A DNA stretch of 64,000 bases. Source: Acidobacteriaceae bacterium (GTDB lineage Bacteria; Acidobacteriota; Terriglobia; Terriglobales; Acidobacteriaceae). The notes under the pieces were generated by a model. The model saw only the letters and a program-made list of their open reading frames with translations. It had not been told where the DNA came from and did no database searches. Below are positions 26,257 to 34,548 of this stretch, piece by piece (within the stretch, counting starts at the first letter, position 1; each line of letters opens with the position of its first letter). The stretch covers positions 1 to 64,000 of the forward strand of contig PKUV01000131.1 in assembly GCA_003131315.1 (NCBI GenBank), in the 5' to 3' direction. A program made the position numbers and the translations under genes.

Positions 26257-29040
26257 ATGCTGACGATATCGAAACCGCTGAGTGCAGGCCAGGCGCAGGC
26301 GTATCACAAAGAGGAGTTCGCCAACGCGCAGGAGAATTATTACTCCGAAGGCGAGCGGATACGCGGCGAGTGGCACGGCAAACTTGCCGAGGAGTGGGGC
26401 TTGCGCGGTGACGTGCAAGAGGATCACTTTGTGCGTCTCGCTAACGGCCAGCATCCGATGACGGGCGAGCAACTGGTGCGCTATCAGGCCGCGCGGGAAT
26501 ACGTGAACGAGCGCGGCGAAACCGTGAGCACGATGGAGCATCGCGCGGGCTGGGATGCCACGTTCTCCGCGCCCAAGAGCGTGAGTTTAACCGCACTCGT
26601 TGGCGGTGACGAGCACGTGCGCGAGGCACACCGCGAGAGCGTGAAGGTTGCCCTTAATGAACTCGAAAAGTACGTGCAGGCGCGGATCGGCGGGAACCAT
26701 CCGGCAGAGACGACGGGCAAATGGGTTACAGCCAGCTTCGAGCACGACAGCGCGCGGCCCGTGGACGGCTACGCGGCGCCGCAACTGCACACGCATGTCG
26801 TGTTCTTCAATCTGACGGAAACCGAAAACGGCGAGACGCGCTCGCTGCAACCGCGCGAGCTGTACCGCTCGCAGCAGTACGCTACCGCGATCTATCGCTC
26901 GGAACTGGCACTGCGCTTGAAGGATCACGGTTACGAGATCGAGACGGGTAAGAGCGGGCAGCCGGAGATCAGAGGGTACACGCGGGAATATCTGGAGGCA
27001 TCGAGTCCGCGCCGTCAGCAAATCCAGGAACATCTCGCGGAGCAAGGCGTGAGAGGCGCAGGCGCGGCACAGATCGCGGCGCACCAGACGCGCGACGACA
27101 AGCTGCCTGCGATCACGCACGAAGAGATGCAGCAGAAGCACCGGGAAATGGCGGCGCAGTTCGACCAGCAACCGGAGCGCGTAATGCGCGAGGCCCAGGC
27201 CCGCCAGGTGGAACAACAAAACCCGGAGCACAAGCAGCAGAGCATCGAATCCGCGTTGACCTACGCGCGAGAGAAAAATCTGGAGCGCCACGCGGTGACC
27301 GATGAACGCGAACTCATGCGCGATGCACTGAAACGTTCAATGGGCGAGGCCAGCTTCGCCGAAGTTCGAAACAAGTTTGAAAATCGCGTGCAATCGGGAG
27401 ACTTGATCGAGGTAGAAAGCAGATCGCTGAGCCGCGCGTTCACGACGGAAGAAATGATCGGCTACGAGCGGAGCAACATCGCTGCGATGCGAGCGGGACA
27501 GAACCAACATGAACCGCTGGTGAGTACGGAAACATGGCGTGAGGTCCAAGAGAAATACGCACATCTCAGCACCAGCCAACGCGCGGCGGTTGAGCAGATC
27601 GTATCGACCCAGGACAAGATCATGGGGCTAGAGGGTGTGGCAGGCGCGGGTAAAACGACTTCGCTAGCTGCTGTCCACGAGGCCGCCGAACAGGAAGGCT
27701 ACGAAGTTCGTGGGCTTGCGCCTACGTCCCGCGCGGCGCACAAGCTGGCAGAATCGGGCATCGAGTCGGAGACTTTGCAGCGGCATCTTCGCCGCGAGGA
27801 GCAGTCCGACGAGGGACAGAAGCGGCTTTATGTGCTTGACGAATCGAGCTTGGCAAGCACAAAACAGATGAACGAGTTCTTGCATCGTTTGCACGGCGAG
27901 GACCGCGTGCTACTCGTGGGCGACAAGCGCCAGCATGAAGCCGTCGAAGCGGGCAGACCATACCATCAGCTACAACAGGCAGGGATGCAAACCGCGCGTC
28001 TGGATGAAATCGTGCGGCAGAGGGACCCGGCACTCAAGGAAGCCGTGGAACAGCTTGCCCGCGGTGACGTGTTCGGAGCGATTGACAATCTCGACCAACA
28101 GGGCCGCGTGCATGATATCGTGGGTCGCCAAGAACGACTTAGCGAAATTGCGCGCGAGTACGCGCGAGAACCGCAAGGCACACTCGTGATCTCGCCGGAC
28201 AACGAATCGCGCCGCGAGCTGAATGCGCTCATCCATCGCGAAATGCAGGAACACGGCGAGGTGAGCCAAAACGAGTACAAGCTACGCGTGCTCGACTCGC
28301 GCCAGGACATGACGGGAGCCGATCGGAAATGGGCCGCACAATATGAGGAAGGTGATGTAGTGCGCTACACGCGAGGCAGCAAGGTGCTGGGTATCGAACC
28401 CGGTGAATACGCCCGCGTGGAGCAGGTGAACGTGACGGAAAATCGCGTCACCATCGAGCGCGAAAACGGCGAGCATCAGACCTACGATCCGCGCCGACTG
28501 GCAGGCGTGGCGGTGTATCACGACACCGAGCGCGCGTTCTCGGAAGGCGACCGCGTGCAGTTCACAGCCCCGTCAAGGGACTTGCACGTTGCGAATCGCG
28601 AGCTGGGCACTGTCGAGAAAATCAACGGCGCTGGCGACGTGCAACTCCGCATGGACTCAGGCCGCGACGTGGCCTTCAATATCCGCGAGCATCCGCATCT
28701 CGATCACGGGTACGCAGTGACCAGCCACAGCAGCCAGGGCCAGACCGCCGAGCGCGTGCTGATCCACGTGGACACGGAGCTAGGCGAGCAACTGGTGAAT
28801 AGCCGCATGGCTTACGTGTCCGTCTCGCGCGGGCAATATGACGCCCAAATCTACACCAATAACAGAAGCGAATTGGCGAGCGATCTGAGCCGCGACGTGT
28901 CGCAGCGTACGGCGATTCAGACTCAGGAGCCGGAACCTATAGCGCAGAAGAGCGAGCCAGTGGCCACCAACCACGAGCAACAGCACGACCAGGCGCACGG
29001 CATCGGCCACGAGATTGGCATGCAAATGCCGTTACCTTAG
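26257..29040 (+). CDS. MOBF relaxase-helicase (TrwC/TraI-like)
   Basis: 927 residues. The N-terminal relaxase domain has adjacent tyrosines Tyr28-Tyr29 (ENYYSEGERIRGEWHGK), the FSAPKSVSL motif (about 103-111), and a histidine triad His163, His178, His180 (PQLHTHVVF) spaced as in TrwC. The C-terminal part is a RecD-like helicase: Walker A GVAGAGKTT (about 460) and LYVLDESSL (Walker B), ending with HSSQGQTAERVLIHVD. It nicks oriT and unwinds the strand for transfer. The protein appears complete and intact. Confidence 0.95.
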   Translation: MLTISKPLSAGQAQAYHKEEFANAQENYYSEGERIRGEWHGKLAEEWGLRGDVQEDHFVRLANGQHPMTGEQLVRYQAAREYVNERGETVSTMEHRAGWDATFSAPKSVSLTALVGGDEHVREAHRESVKVALNELEKYVQARIGGNHPAETTGKWVTASFEHDSARPVDGYAAPQLHTHVVFFNLTETENGETRSLQPRELYRSQQYATAIYRSELALRLKDHGYEIETGKSGQPEIRGYTREYLEASSPRRQQIQEHLAEQGVRGAGAAQIAAHQTRDDKLPAITHEEMQQKHREMAAQFDQQPERVMREAQARQVEQQNPEHKQQSIESALTYAREKNLERHAVTDERELMRDALKRSMGEASFAEVRNKFENRVQSGDLIEVESRSLSRAFTTEEMIGYERSNIAAMRAGQNQHEPLVSTETWREVQEKYAHLSTSQRAAVEQIVSTQDKIMGLEGVAGAGKTTSLAAVHEAAEQEGYEVRGLAPTSRAAHKLAESGIESETLQRHLRREEQSDEGQKRLYVLDESSLASTKQMNEFLHRLHGEDRVLLVGDKRQHEAVEAGRPYHQLQQAGMQTARLDEIVRQRDPALKEAVEQLARGDVFGAIDNLDQQGRVHDIVGRQERLSEIAREYAREPQGTLVISPDNESRRELNALIHREMQEHGEVSQNEYKLRVLDSRQDMTGADRKWAAQYEEGDVVRYTRGSKVLGIEPGEYARVEQVNVTENRVTIERENGEHQTYDPRRLAGVAVYHDTERAFSEGDRVQFTAPSRDLHVANRELGTVEKINGAGDVQLRMDSGRDVAFNIREHPHLDHGYAVTSHSSQGQTAERVLIHVDTELGEQLVNSRMAYVSVSRGQYDAQIYTNNRSELASDLSRDVSQRTAIQTQEPEPIAQKSEPVATNHEQQHDQAHGIGHEIGMQMPLP

Positions 29041-29088
29041 AACTGGTTTCATATATTCGCGCGTAACGGGGCATCCCAAACCAGTTCT
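29039..29088. repeat. Inverted repeat after the relaxase stop codon
   Basis: Arms AGAACTGGTTT (29039-29049) and AAACCAGTTCT (29078-29088), 28 bases apart. The left arm plus CATA is repeated at 61694-61709, again directly over a stop codon. It may form a terminator-like hairpin, though there is no T-run. Confidence 0.6.
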
Positions 29089-29110
29089 ACCGCTCTCAAT
29101 TCGCCGCTGG

Positions 29111-29830
29111 CTATTTCACCGCTCGCTTAACTTTTGGCTCTACAACAGGTGCCTTGGGGCGTATCGGACGGTCGGGATAACGCCGTACTCCACGACGCTC
29201 TCTTGGCAAAGCCATCTCAGGTGTGAATGGCATCGCCCACGGATTCGTTGCGAGAACCTGCCGCACCGAAGCATGATGCTCTTGCAAAAACCGCACATTC
29301 GGGAACAAGTCAATGAGTCGTTCTAAGGTTTCGATGTCGTTGTTCGCCGTCGCCGTCTTGGATAACTCGCTTAGTACCACAGCGAGACAATGCTTGAAGA
29401 AATCTTCGTAGGTAAGATCGCTCTTGATGCGGTTGTGTCCCCCACAGCAACTCGCTACGTTCCCCAAAACATAATCACCATTTGAATCCCGCCGATCCAG
29501 GCCATTGTACAGATATGGGTTCTTACGTCGTTTCCTTCCCCTTTGCAAAGGGGGCTTGGCGCAGACGATGCAGGGTTGACTCGTCAACTGCCAAAAATCT
29601 TTTTCGGAGATATTGAACTTTCGACCGCACTTTTTCGCCCTACGCACATAACTCCGATACAATTCATTGAAACTTGCCGAGTAGCCATCTTTTTTGCGAC
29701 GGCTCTCTTCCGATGTTGGGTCAGGGCACTGTGGTTTCGCACATCCGAATGGGTAATCGTCAATGGGGGTGAGAGCAGGATGTCCTTCCGACCAGCCTGT
29801 AATTTTCAAACTCAATGACGTTTCCTCCAC
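29111..29830 (-). CDS. HNH-type nuclease-like protein
   Basis: 239 residues from a GTG at 29830; a TTG at 29815 is also possible, since GGAGG lies eight bases before it. The HNH/zinc-knuckle core reads CIVC (Cys87, Cys90), YNGLDRRDSNGDY (from residue 108) and CCGGHNRIKSDLTYEDF (from 128). This matches compact HNH proteins of the 'GxDRxDN' type, with a His where the fourth Cys is more usual. Such proteins are metal-dependent endonucleases common on phages and mobile elements. It is the last gene before attR. Confidence 0.75.
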   Translation of the reverse strand: MEETSLSLKITGWSEGHPALTPIDDYPFGCAKPQCPDPTSEESRRKKDGYSASFNELYRSYVRRAKKCGRKFNISEKDFWQLTSQPCIVCAKPPLQRGRKRRKNPYLYNGLDRRDSNGDYVLGNVASCCGGHNRIKSDLTYEDFFKHCLAVVLSELSKTATANNDIETLERLIDLFPNVRFLQEHHASVRQVLATNPWAMPFTPEMALPRERRGVRRYPDRPIRPKAPVVEPKVKRAVK

Positions 29831-30075
29831 CGCATATAGGTGCGCTCAAACATTATCTCAACGGGGGTTTGTCGTAAGTATGCCAGATGAACTTTCGCCA
29901 TCAGGACTGGTCCCAAAACCGTCGAGTGCCGAACTGCCACGCCACAATTTAGGGATGAGGCTGCGGGTGCGATGGGTGGTACAATCTCATACCGGTGCCG
30001 CTTCTTAGGACTTGGCACGGGAGACATCTTGGCCCCGAAAACGGCTGCAAAGCACTACACTGGCAAATGACAAAA

Positions 30076-30125
30076 AACTGTGCAAATCCCCGAATACTTT
30101 CACACTTTCTTGCACAGTTGCACAT
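30076..30125. promoter_or_regulatory. Candidate integrase arm-type sites, right end
   Basis: AACTGTGCAA (30076-30085) and its exact inverted copy TTGCACAGTT (30110-30119), immediately followed by TTGCACAT (30118-30125). The octamer TTRCACAK recurs twice beside attL (4511-4529). Inferred from symmetry and position. Confidence 0.4.
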
Positions 30126-30168
30126 TCGTTGTGGTGAGCTACAAACGAACATAGTAGAGTATATATTG

Positions 30169-30174
30169 TATAAT
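30169..30174 (+). promoter_or_regulatory. -10 box for tRNA-Leu, supplied by the element
   Basis: Perfect TATAAT 18 bases before the tRNA 5' end. No convincing -35 hexamer is visible at the right distance. As everything left of 30192 belongs to the element, the intact tRNA is expressed from element DNA. Confidence 0.5.
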
Positions 30175-30191
30175 CAAGCACTTCCCACCTA

Positions 30192-30234
30192 AGCCGGGAT
30201 GGCGGAACTGGCAGACGCAGCGGACTCAAAATCC
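30192..30234. repeat. attR core, 43-bp direct repeat
   Basis: Identical to 4392-4434; sequence to its right (GCCGGGCTTCGG...) continues the tRNA into chromosomal DNA. Confidence 0.93.
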
Positions 30235-30279
30235 GCCGGGCTTCGGCCCTTGGGGGTTCGACTCCCCCTCCCGGCACCA
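30193..30279 (+). tRNA. tRNA-Leu(CAA), complete, CCA encoded
   Basis: 87 bases including an encoded CCA. The acceptor stem GCCGGGA pairs with TCCCGGC. The anticodon stem GCGGA/TCCGC closes a loop CTCAAAA with anticodon CAA (codon UUG). The long variable arm (GGGCTTCGGCCC) is typical of a class II leucine tRNA, and the T arm GGGGGTTCGACTCCCCC is normal. The 5' half comes from the element and the 3' half from the chromosome. Confidence 0.97.
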
Positions 30280-30710
30280 ACCCTTAAGTCTGTGTCGCGT
30301 GATGGTTTACGAATCCTCGTGGTCCCGCCGTGCAGACGGCCGGAAATCTCCACAGAATCCGCAACGTGATGTAAACGTGATGTGATGCCGGAGCTCTCGG
30401 AGGAACTCGCCGGCCTTTCGCGTTGATGCGCGCTGTGCTGTGAGCCAACGTTGCTGTCTACCCGGTCACGCATGCTCAACGCCACATAAGTTCGGAGACA
30501 ACATAATCTGCGTTATGTTCGGCCCAACATAACGCCGACTATATCCAGCTCTGGCATGGAGACGCCGGTCTTCCGCGCGAGAGTTTGGAAGCTGTCCGCT
30601 TAACCAACACAAAACCCTAACTCAAGAACAACGGTGCAGGTCGTCATGCCCGACGTGTGACGCCACACCCAACCACGACAAAGAACCACAAAATGAATAG
30701 GAGAATGGAC
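30280..30710. other. Scarred junction right of the tRNA
   Basis: No gene. It contains a palindrome with arms GCGTTATGTT (30510-30519) and AACATAACGC (30526-30535), and partial copies of the same motif nearby (ACATAAGTTCGG at about 30484, AACATAA at about 30500). It precedes a truncated ParB-like gene. Confidence 0.5.
30510..30535. repeat. 10-bp inverted repeat cluster
   Basis: Perfect arms GCGTTATGTT / AACATAACGC around CGGCCC. Possibly a recombination or protein-binding site of a lost element. Confidence 0.5.
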
Positions 30711-30848
30711 ATGCAAAACACTGCCATCAGTAACGAATATCGAAGCCTTCCCATCGGCGTATTGTTGGAGTCCGCCACCAACCCGCGCAAGCGATTCGAT
30801 GAAAAGAACCTCGAAGAACTTGCTGCCAGCATGAGAGCGCCAGTGTGA
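30711..30848 (+). pseudogene. Truncated ParB-like gene (N-terminal scrap)
   Basis: 45 codons from an ATG with AGGAG upstream. The product has the start of a ParB/Spo0J-type domain: SLPIGVLLESATNPRKRFDE, then LEELAASM. Full relatives continue with a GVLxPLxVRP block; here the frame reaches a stop (APV*) instead. The rest of the gene is absent, so this is a remnant, probably of a plasmid-like or integrated element. Confidence 0.7.
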
Positions 30849-30904
30849 CTTAAACCATAAACTTGACGGCGGCGTGAATAGCGGTCAGCCGTCCGGTTCA
30901 GTCC

Positions 30905-30930
30905 AGGGGCGGGCCGAGTGATCCGCCCCT
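30905..30930 (-). terminator. Possible hairpin terminator after GH13 gene
   Basis: Arms AGGGGCGG (30905-30912) and CCGCCCCT (30923-30930), just downstream of the GH13 stop on the minus strand. No T-run follows, so function is uncertain. Confidence 0.35.
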
Positions 30931-30941
30931 TAGAACGTCGA

Positions 30942-32639
30942 TTATTTCGTCACGTCGGCGATGAAGACTCCGAAGGGTTCCAACGTCACCTCGGTACCTT
31001 TTGCGGATGATTGCGGCGTCGCCACCAGGCTCTTCAGGTCGGCGGAGGCAAAGCCCTTTTCGGCGAGGTTGAAGGTTGCCTTCTGGGGCGAGGCCGACAT
31101 GTTCAGTGCCACCAGTACGGCCTTCCCCTTGTAGCTGCGGAGATAGGACATGATATTGGCGTCATTATCGTTGAGCGCGGTATAGCTTCCTTCGAGCAGT
31201 GCCTTATTGGTGTGTCGTAGCGCCAGGACTTTCTTGTACATGTTCAACACTGAATCGGGATCTTTCGATTCAGTGGCTACGTTGTGGGTTTTGTAGCTGA
31301 GTGGAACGGGCAGCCATGGATCCTTCTTGCTGAATCCGGCGTTCGTGTCAGTGTTCCACTGCATGGGGGTGCGTTCGCCGTCGCGGCCGATTTCCTGCGG
31401 CCATCCGGTACGGCCGATCGGGTCCTTTACATCTTCCTTGCGCTTGGGGTCGTTGTTCTCCATTCCGATTTCTTCGCCGTAATACATGATCGGAGTTCCG
31501 CGCAGAGTCAGGTAGAAGGCGCCCATCAGCTTCGCGATCGCGTCATTGTTCTTGCCGTCGCCGTAGCGGTTGTAAGAACGGACGATATCGTGATTGCCGA
31601 TCACGTAGACGGGCCAGCCGCCCGCCTCGTCGACGGCTGCAATCTGGCGGCGGAATTCCGGGGGAGAGAGCGTGTTGACCATCGTGAACATGAAGTCCAT
31701 CGGCATCTGCAGTTCGTTGCTATGTTCGCCGTAGTACTGGTTCAGTTCGTTTATGTCGGCGGTCCAGGTCTCGCCGATCAGCACGGCATCGGACTCGTCG
31801 GCGACTTTGCGCAACTTCTGCAAGACGTCATGCACCTCCGGGAACTTGGTGTTGTACTTGTTCTCCAAGTTTGGATCGCCCTGCTTGTTGGTGCCTGGCA
31901 GAACCGGATCGTCGGTCAGCTTGGGGTCTTCGAAGAGCGTGTCCACGGCATCCAGCCGAAAGCCGGAGACGCCGCGCTTGTACCACCAGCGATTGATGTC
32001 GAGCATAGCCTTCTCGACCGCGGGATTGCGCCAGTTCAGATCGGGCTGCTCGGCATAGAAGAAATGGTAGTAGTACTGACCCGTAGCGGGGTCGAGCTTC
32101 CACGCGGAGCCGCCAAAGATTGAAATCCAGTTGTTGGGCGGCTGGCCCGGTCCTTTGCCGTCGCGCCAGATGTACCAGTCACGGTGTGGCGTCGTGCGCG
32201 AAGATTTGGAGTCGATGAACCACTGGTGCTGGTCCGAGCTGTGGTTGACGACGAAATCCAGGATGATGCGGACACCGTGCTTCTTGCCCTCGGCGACCAT
32301 GCGGTCGAAGTCGGCGAGCGTTCCGTACATCGGGTCAATGTTCTCGTAGTCGGAGACGTCATAACCGAAATCCACCTGCGGCGAGGGAAAACATGGACTG
32401 ACCCAGATGGCGTCCACGCCCAGATCGTGCAGGTAAGCCATCTTGGAGGTGATGCCTTTCAGGTCGCCAATGCCGTCGTTGTTGCTGTCGGCGTAGCTGC
32501 GGGGATAGATCTCGTAGAAGACAGCGTGCTGCCACCACTGGTGGCCTTCCGCGTCGGTCGATTTGGTTTGGGCGACGATTGATAGTGAGCAACCGAGGAC
32601 CAGCAGGAACGAAAGAATCGGAGAGAATCGCTTTGCCAT
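30942..32639 (-). CDS. GH13 alpha-glucosidase-type enzyme, exported
   Basis: 565 residues from the ATG at 32639; GGAGGAG lies nine bases upstream. The longer frame to 32747 reads into a repeat and is not used. A signal peptide (MAKRFSPILSFLLVLGC...VAQ) precedes a full GH13 barrel: DGIGDLKGI, VNHSSDQH, nucleophile Asp230 (GFRLDAVD), acid/base Glu290 (IGETW) and Asp351 (IGNHD). The motif set resembles oligo-1,6-glucosidase/alpha-glucosidase, acting on maltodextrin or similar alpha-glucosides in the periplasm. It stands next to a debranching-enzyme fragment, so an alpha-glucan locus probably existed here. Confidence 0.93.
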   Translation of the reverse strand: MAKRFSPILSFLLVLGCSLSIVAQTKSTDAEGHQWWQHAVFYEIYPRSYADSNNDGIGDLKGITSKMAYLHDLGVDAIWVSPCFPSPQVDFGYDVSDYENIDPMYGTLADFDRMVAEGKKHGVRIILDFVVNHSSDQHQWFIDSKSSRTTPHRDWYIWRDGKGPGQPPNNWISIFGGSAWKLDPATGQYYYHFFYAEQPDLNWRNPAVEKAMLDINRWWYKRGVSGFRLDAVDTLFEDPKLTDDPVLPGTNKQGDPNLENKYNTKFPEVHDVLQKLRKVADESDAVLIGETWTADINELNQYYGEHSNELQMPMDFMFTMVNTLSPPEFRRQIAAVDEAGGWPVYVIGNHDIVRSYNRYGDGKNNDAIAKLMGAFYLTLRGTPIMYYGEEIGMENNDPKRKEDVKDPIGRTGWPQEIGRDGERTPMQWNTDTNAGFSKKDPWLPVPLSYKTHNVATESKDPDSVLNMYKKVLALRHTNKALLEGSYTALNDNDANIMSYLRSYKGKAVLVALNMSASPQKATFNLAEKGFASADLKSLVATPQSSAKGTEVTLEPFGVFIADVTK

Positions 32640-32698
32640 AAAGTTTGTCTCCTCCAAGAGACTACCAGTTTGCTGGATCAGCGGCTTTCCTCGACTAA

Positions 32699-32822
32699 CA
32701 GCCCGTGGTGAAACTCCAATCCCCGGCCCCAGCGCCTGAAGGCGCATTCATAACGTAGCACTTACGGCATGCCCTGAAGGCATGCCCTGATACGAACCAT
32801 ACTTGCACCACGGGCTGCTATG
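32699..32822. repeat. CTTCAG-loop repeat, copy B (two hairpins)
   Basis: Outer inverted arms CAGCCCGTGGTG (32699-32710) and CACCACGGGCTG (32806-32817). On the minus strand there are two inner hairpins: GGCATGC-CTTCAGG-GCATGCC (32766-32786) and GCGC-CTTCAG-GCGC (32732-32745). Order and connecting sequence (TTCGTATCAGGGCAT, ATGCCGTAAGT) match copy C at 60042-60135. Confidence 0.8.
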
Positions 32823-33316
32823 GTCGTAGAGCCCACGCGCAGGTTGTCCAGCGAGAACGATCTCCAATCGGCGGGGAGGTGCGGAGCCAGAGTTACATTG
32901 TGGCTGTGAGCATCGGTCTCAAGGCAGAGCATCCCGCGCAGAATTGGGCTGACGACCATGGCCGCCGACCAGATCTGGTGCGGAGAGCTAGTCGAGAGCG
33001 GCTGGTAGTAGTCGCCGGAGAGCACCTCCGTGAGGTGGCCGAGCGATCCATCGAGTGCAAGCAGGGCGTTGGACCGGAGATTAGTGTAGGCGGGGAGCGG
33101 TTGGTGGTAGCGATACTCGCCAACCGAAGCCCATCCGGTGAAGAGCGGCCACACCGAGCCGAAGTGGTATCCGTTGCCGTTGTAAGAGGGAGAAAGGTTG
33201 GAAATGATGCACATGCCCCAATCCGTCTGATGGTCGGCGTCCACCGGGCAAAACTTCGGCTCATCCTTACGTCCGATGGGCTTTCCGGGCAGCATCGACA
33301 GCATCGAAGTCGCCAC
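32762..33316 (-). pseudogene. C-terminal fragment of glycogen-debranching-type glucosidase
   Basis: The frame encodes NGYHFGSVWPLFTGWASVGEY, then PHQIWSAAMVVSPILRGMLC and APHLPADWRSFSLDNL: the C-terminal (alpha/alpha)6 end of an amylo-alpha-1,6-glucosidase-like protein. The N-terminal two thirds or more are missing, and the 3' end runs into repeat copy B (CLQGMP). No signal peptide or ribosome site is present. It is a decayed remnant, perhaps a former partner of the GH13 gene. Confidence 0.75.
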
Positions 33317-33512
33317 TCGTCATGGGTCCGGTTCTTTGGATGGTCCGGTCAGTGCCGGAGGGCGAGGCCGGTGGCTCACCGATGTCGGCAATGGGTCATG
33401 GTCGGCCTCGTCGGGCCGCCTTGGTCCTCTCGTGGCCAGCCTCGACCTTGCCAACACGCTCCCATTCGTCGTCCATGGCGTCTCCGCTGACTTGCACATT
33501 TCCCCGACCAGA
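33317..33512. other. Unassigned GC-rich insert
   Basis: About 190 bases of unusually GC-rich sequence with no known match. It sits where the truncated debranching gene loses similarity, so it probably marks a deletion or insertion scar. Confidence 0.4.
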
Positions 33513-34481
33513 TTACCTCGCTGGCGTAATCGTGATGTTCCGAAAAGCGACGTGTCCGGCCTCACTACCCTGCAGATAGATCGGTGCGGGTAGTGCTTCG
33601 TGACTATCCAAAGCGCCGCCCGTGATGCCCGGAATTTCCTGTTTGTCAATAATGGTCTGACCATTCTGCACAATGGTGACCACTCGTCCGACGAGTGTGA
33701 TGTCGTAGCTCTGCCATTCTCCTGGCCTGCGCGGCTGTTCCGGCGAGGGGGCCAGGAAGCCATACACGCCTCCGGTGCGCATACTCGGCCCTTCTGGCTC
33801 CGGATCGTCTTCGATCTGGACTTCGTACCGGCCGCGCAGGTAGACGCCGCTATTCGATTTCGGCGCGCAATTGAATTCTATGTGTAACTTGAAATCTTCA
33901 AACTTGGCATCGGTGATAAGTTCAGCGCCATGCCCGGGACTCACCAGCGTTCCGTTTTCGATCTTCCAGGTCGCCGTCGAGCTCCGATCGCTCGCCCTCC
34001 ACCCGCTCAGGTCCCTGCCGTTGAACAACTGGGTCGGCTTCCCCCACTTCGGAGCGCTCTTTCTCTTCAGCGACGGCGCTCTCTCGCCCGTCCATTGCCA
34101 CGGAGTTCCATCCTGCCCGGTCGTGGTCCCCACCAGCGTCTTCCCAGATAGTTTGCCTTCAAAGACCATGTCGTCTTTCCTGTCCTCCTCCTCCTTGGGA
34201 GAAACGAACGTGAGGCGGCCCTTCGAGAACTCAATTTTCGGGAGCGGCCGCGCGTGTCCCCAACGGCTCACCATCCGCGCTCTGAGCTGCCCATCTTCCT
34301 GGGTTATCTCCAACCACGAGGGATATTCCCGAAGCGGAGTCTTCAGCGTCAAATCCCAACGTCCCAGAAACGACTGAGCCGACGCATTTGTGTCCGCAGA
34401 GTTTTTCTGCTCGGAATACACCTGCATAGAAAACATCAGGATCAATGTTGTTAGCGCGAATACTCTTCGCCGAAGATTCAT
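33513..34481 (-). CDS. DUF1080 / 3-keto-disaccharide hydrolase-type protein
   Basis: 322 residues from the ATG at 34481, with AGGGAG about twelve bases upstream; a GTG at 34502 is the alternative. A signal peptide (MNLRRRVFALTTLILMFSMQVYS) is followed by a small N-terminal beta-domain and a concanavalin-like DUF1080 domain: TQLFNGRDLSGWRA, WKIENGTLVSPG, FKLHIEFNCAPKSNSGVYLRGRYEVQI and GEWQSYDI. Members hydrolyse 3-keto-glycosides made by Gfo/Idh/MocA oxidoreductases. The neighbouring gene is exactly such an oxidoreductase, which suggests joint sugar oxidation and cleavage. Confidence 0.88.
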   Translation of the reverse strand: MNLRRRVFALTTLILMFSMQVYSEQKNSADTNASAQSFLGRWDLTLKTPLREYPSWLEITQEDGQLRARMVSRWGHARPLPKIEFSKGRLTFVSPKEEEDRKDDMVFEGKLSGKTLVGTTTGQDGTPWQWTGERAPSLKRKSAPKWGKPTQLFNGRDLSGWRASDRSSTATWKIENGTLVSPGHGAELITDAKFEDFKLHIEFNCAPKSNSGVYLRGRYEVQIEDDPEPEGPSMRTGGVYGFLAPSPEQPRRPGEWQSYDITLVGRVVTIVQNGQTIIDKQEIPGITGGALDSHEALPAPIYLQGSEAGHVAFRNITITPAR

Positions 34482-34548
34482 AGGTCTACGACTCCCTTTC
34501 ACCGAGGTGGTTTACAGCCAAGCATTCCCCGCAGAAACCTGCCAGCTC

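Larger units (their letters stand above)
29831..30192. other. Right end of the element, no gene
   Basis: About 360 bases holding candidate integrase sites (30076-30125) and a -10 box for the tRNA. Confidence 0.6.
4392..30234. mobile_element. 25.8-kb integrative mobilizable element in tRNA-Leu
   Basis: Bounded by the 43-bp tRNA-Leu direct repeats. It carries a site-specific tyrosine integrase beside the left end, and a RHH protein, coupling ATPase and MOBF relaxase near the right end. No VirB4, VirB6 or other mating-pair genes were found, so it probably transfers by borrowing another element's secretion system (IME rather than ICE). Cargo includes two toxin-antitoxin pairs, an ArdC antirestriction protein and many small unknown genes. 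Confidence 0.9.

Noticed and set aside
4392-30234. Full conjugative element (ICE)
   Set aside because: No VirB4 or other channel genes among its products; the IME reading fits better.
33320-33763. Minus-strand frame bridging the GC-rich insert and the DUF1080 end
   Set aside because: No motif; overlaps the DUF1080 coding region in another frame.
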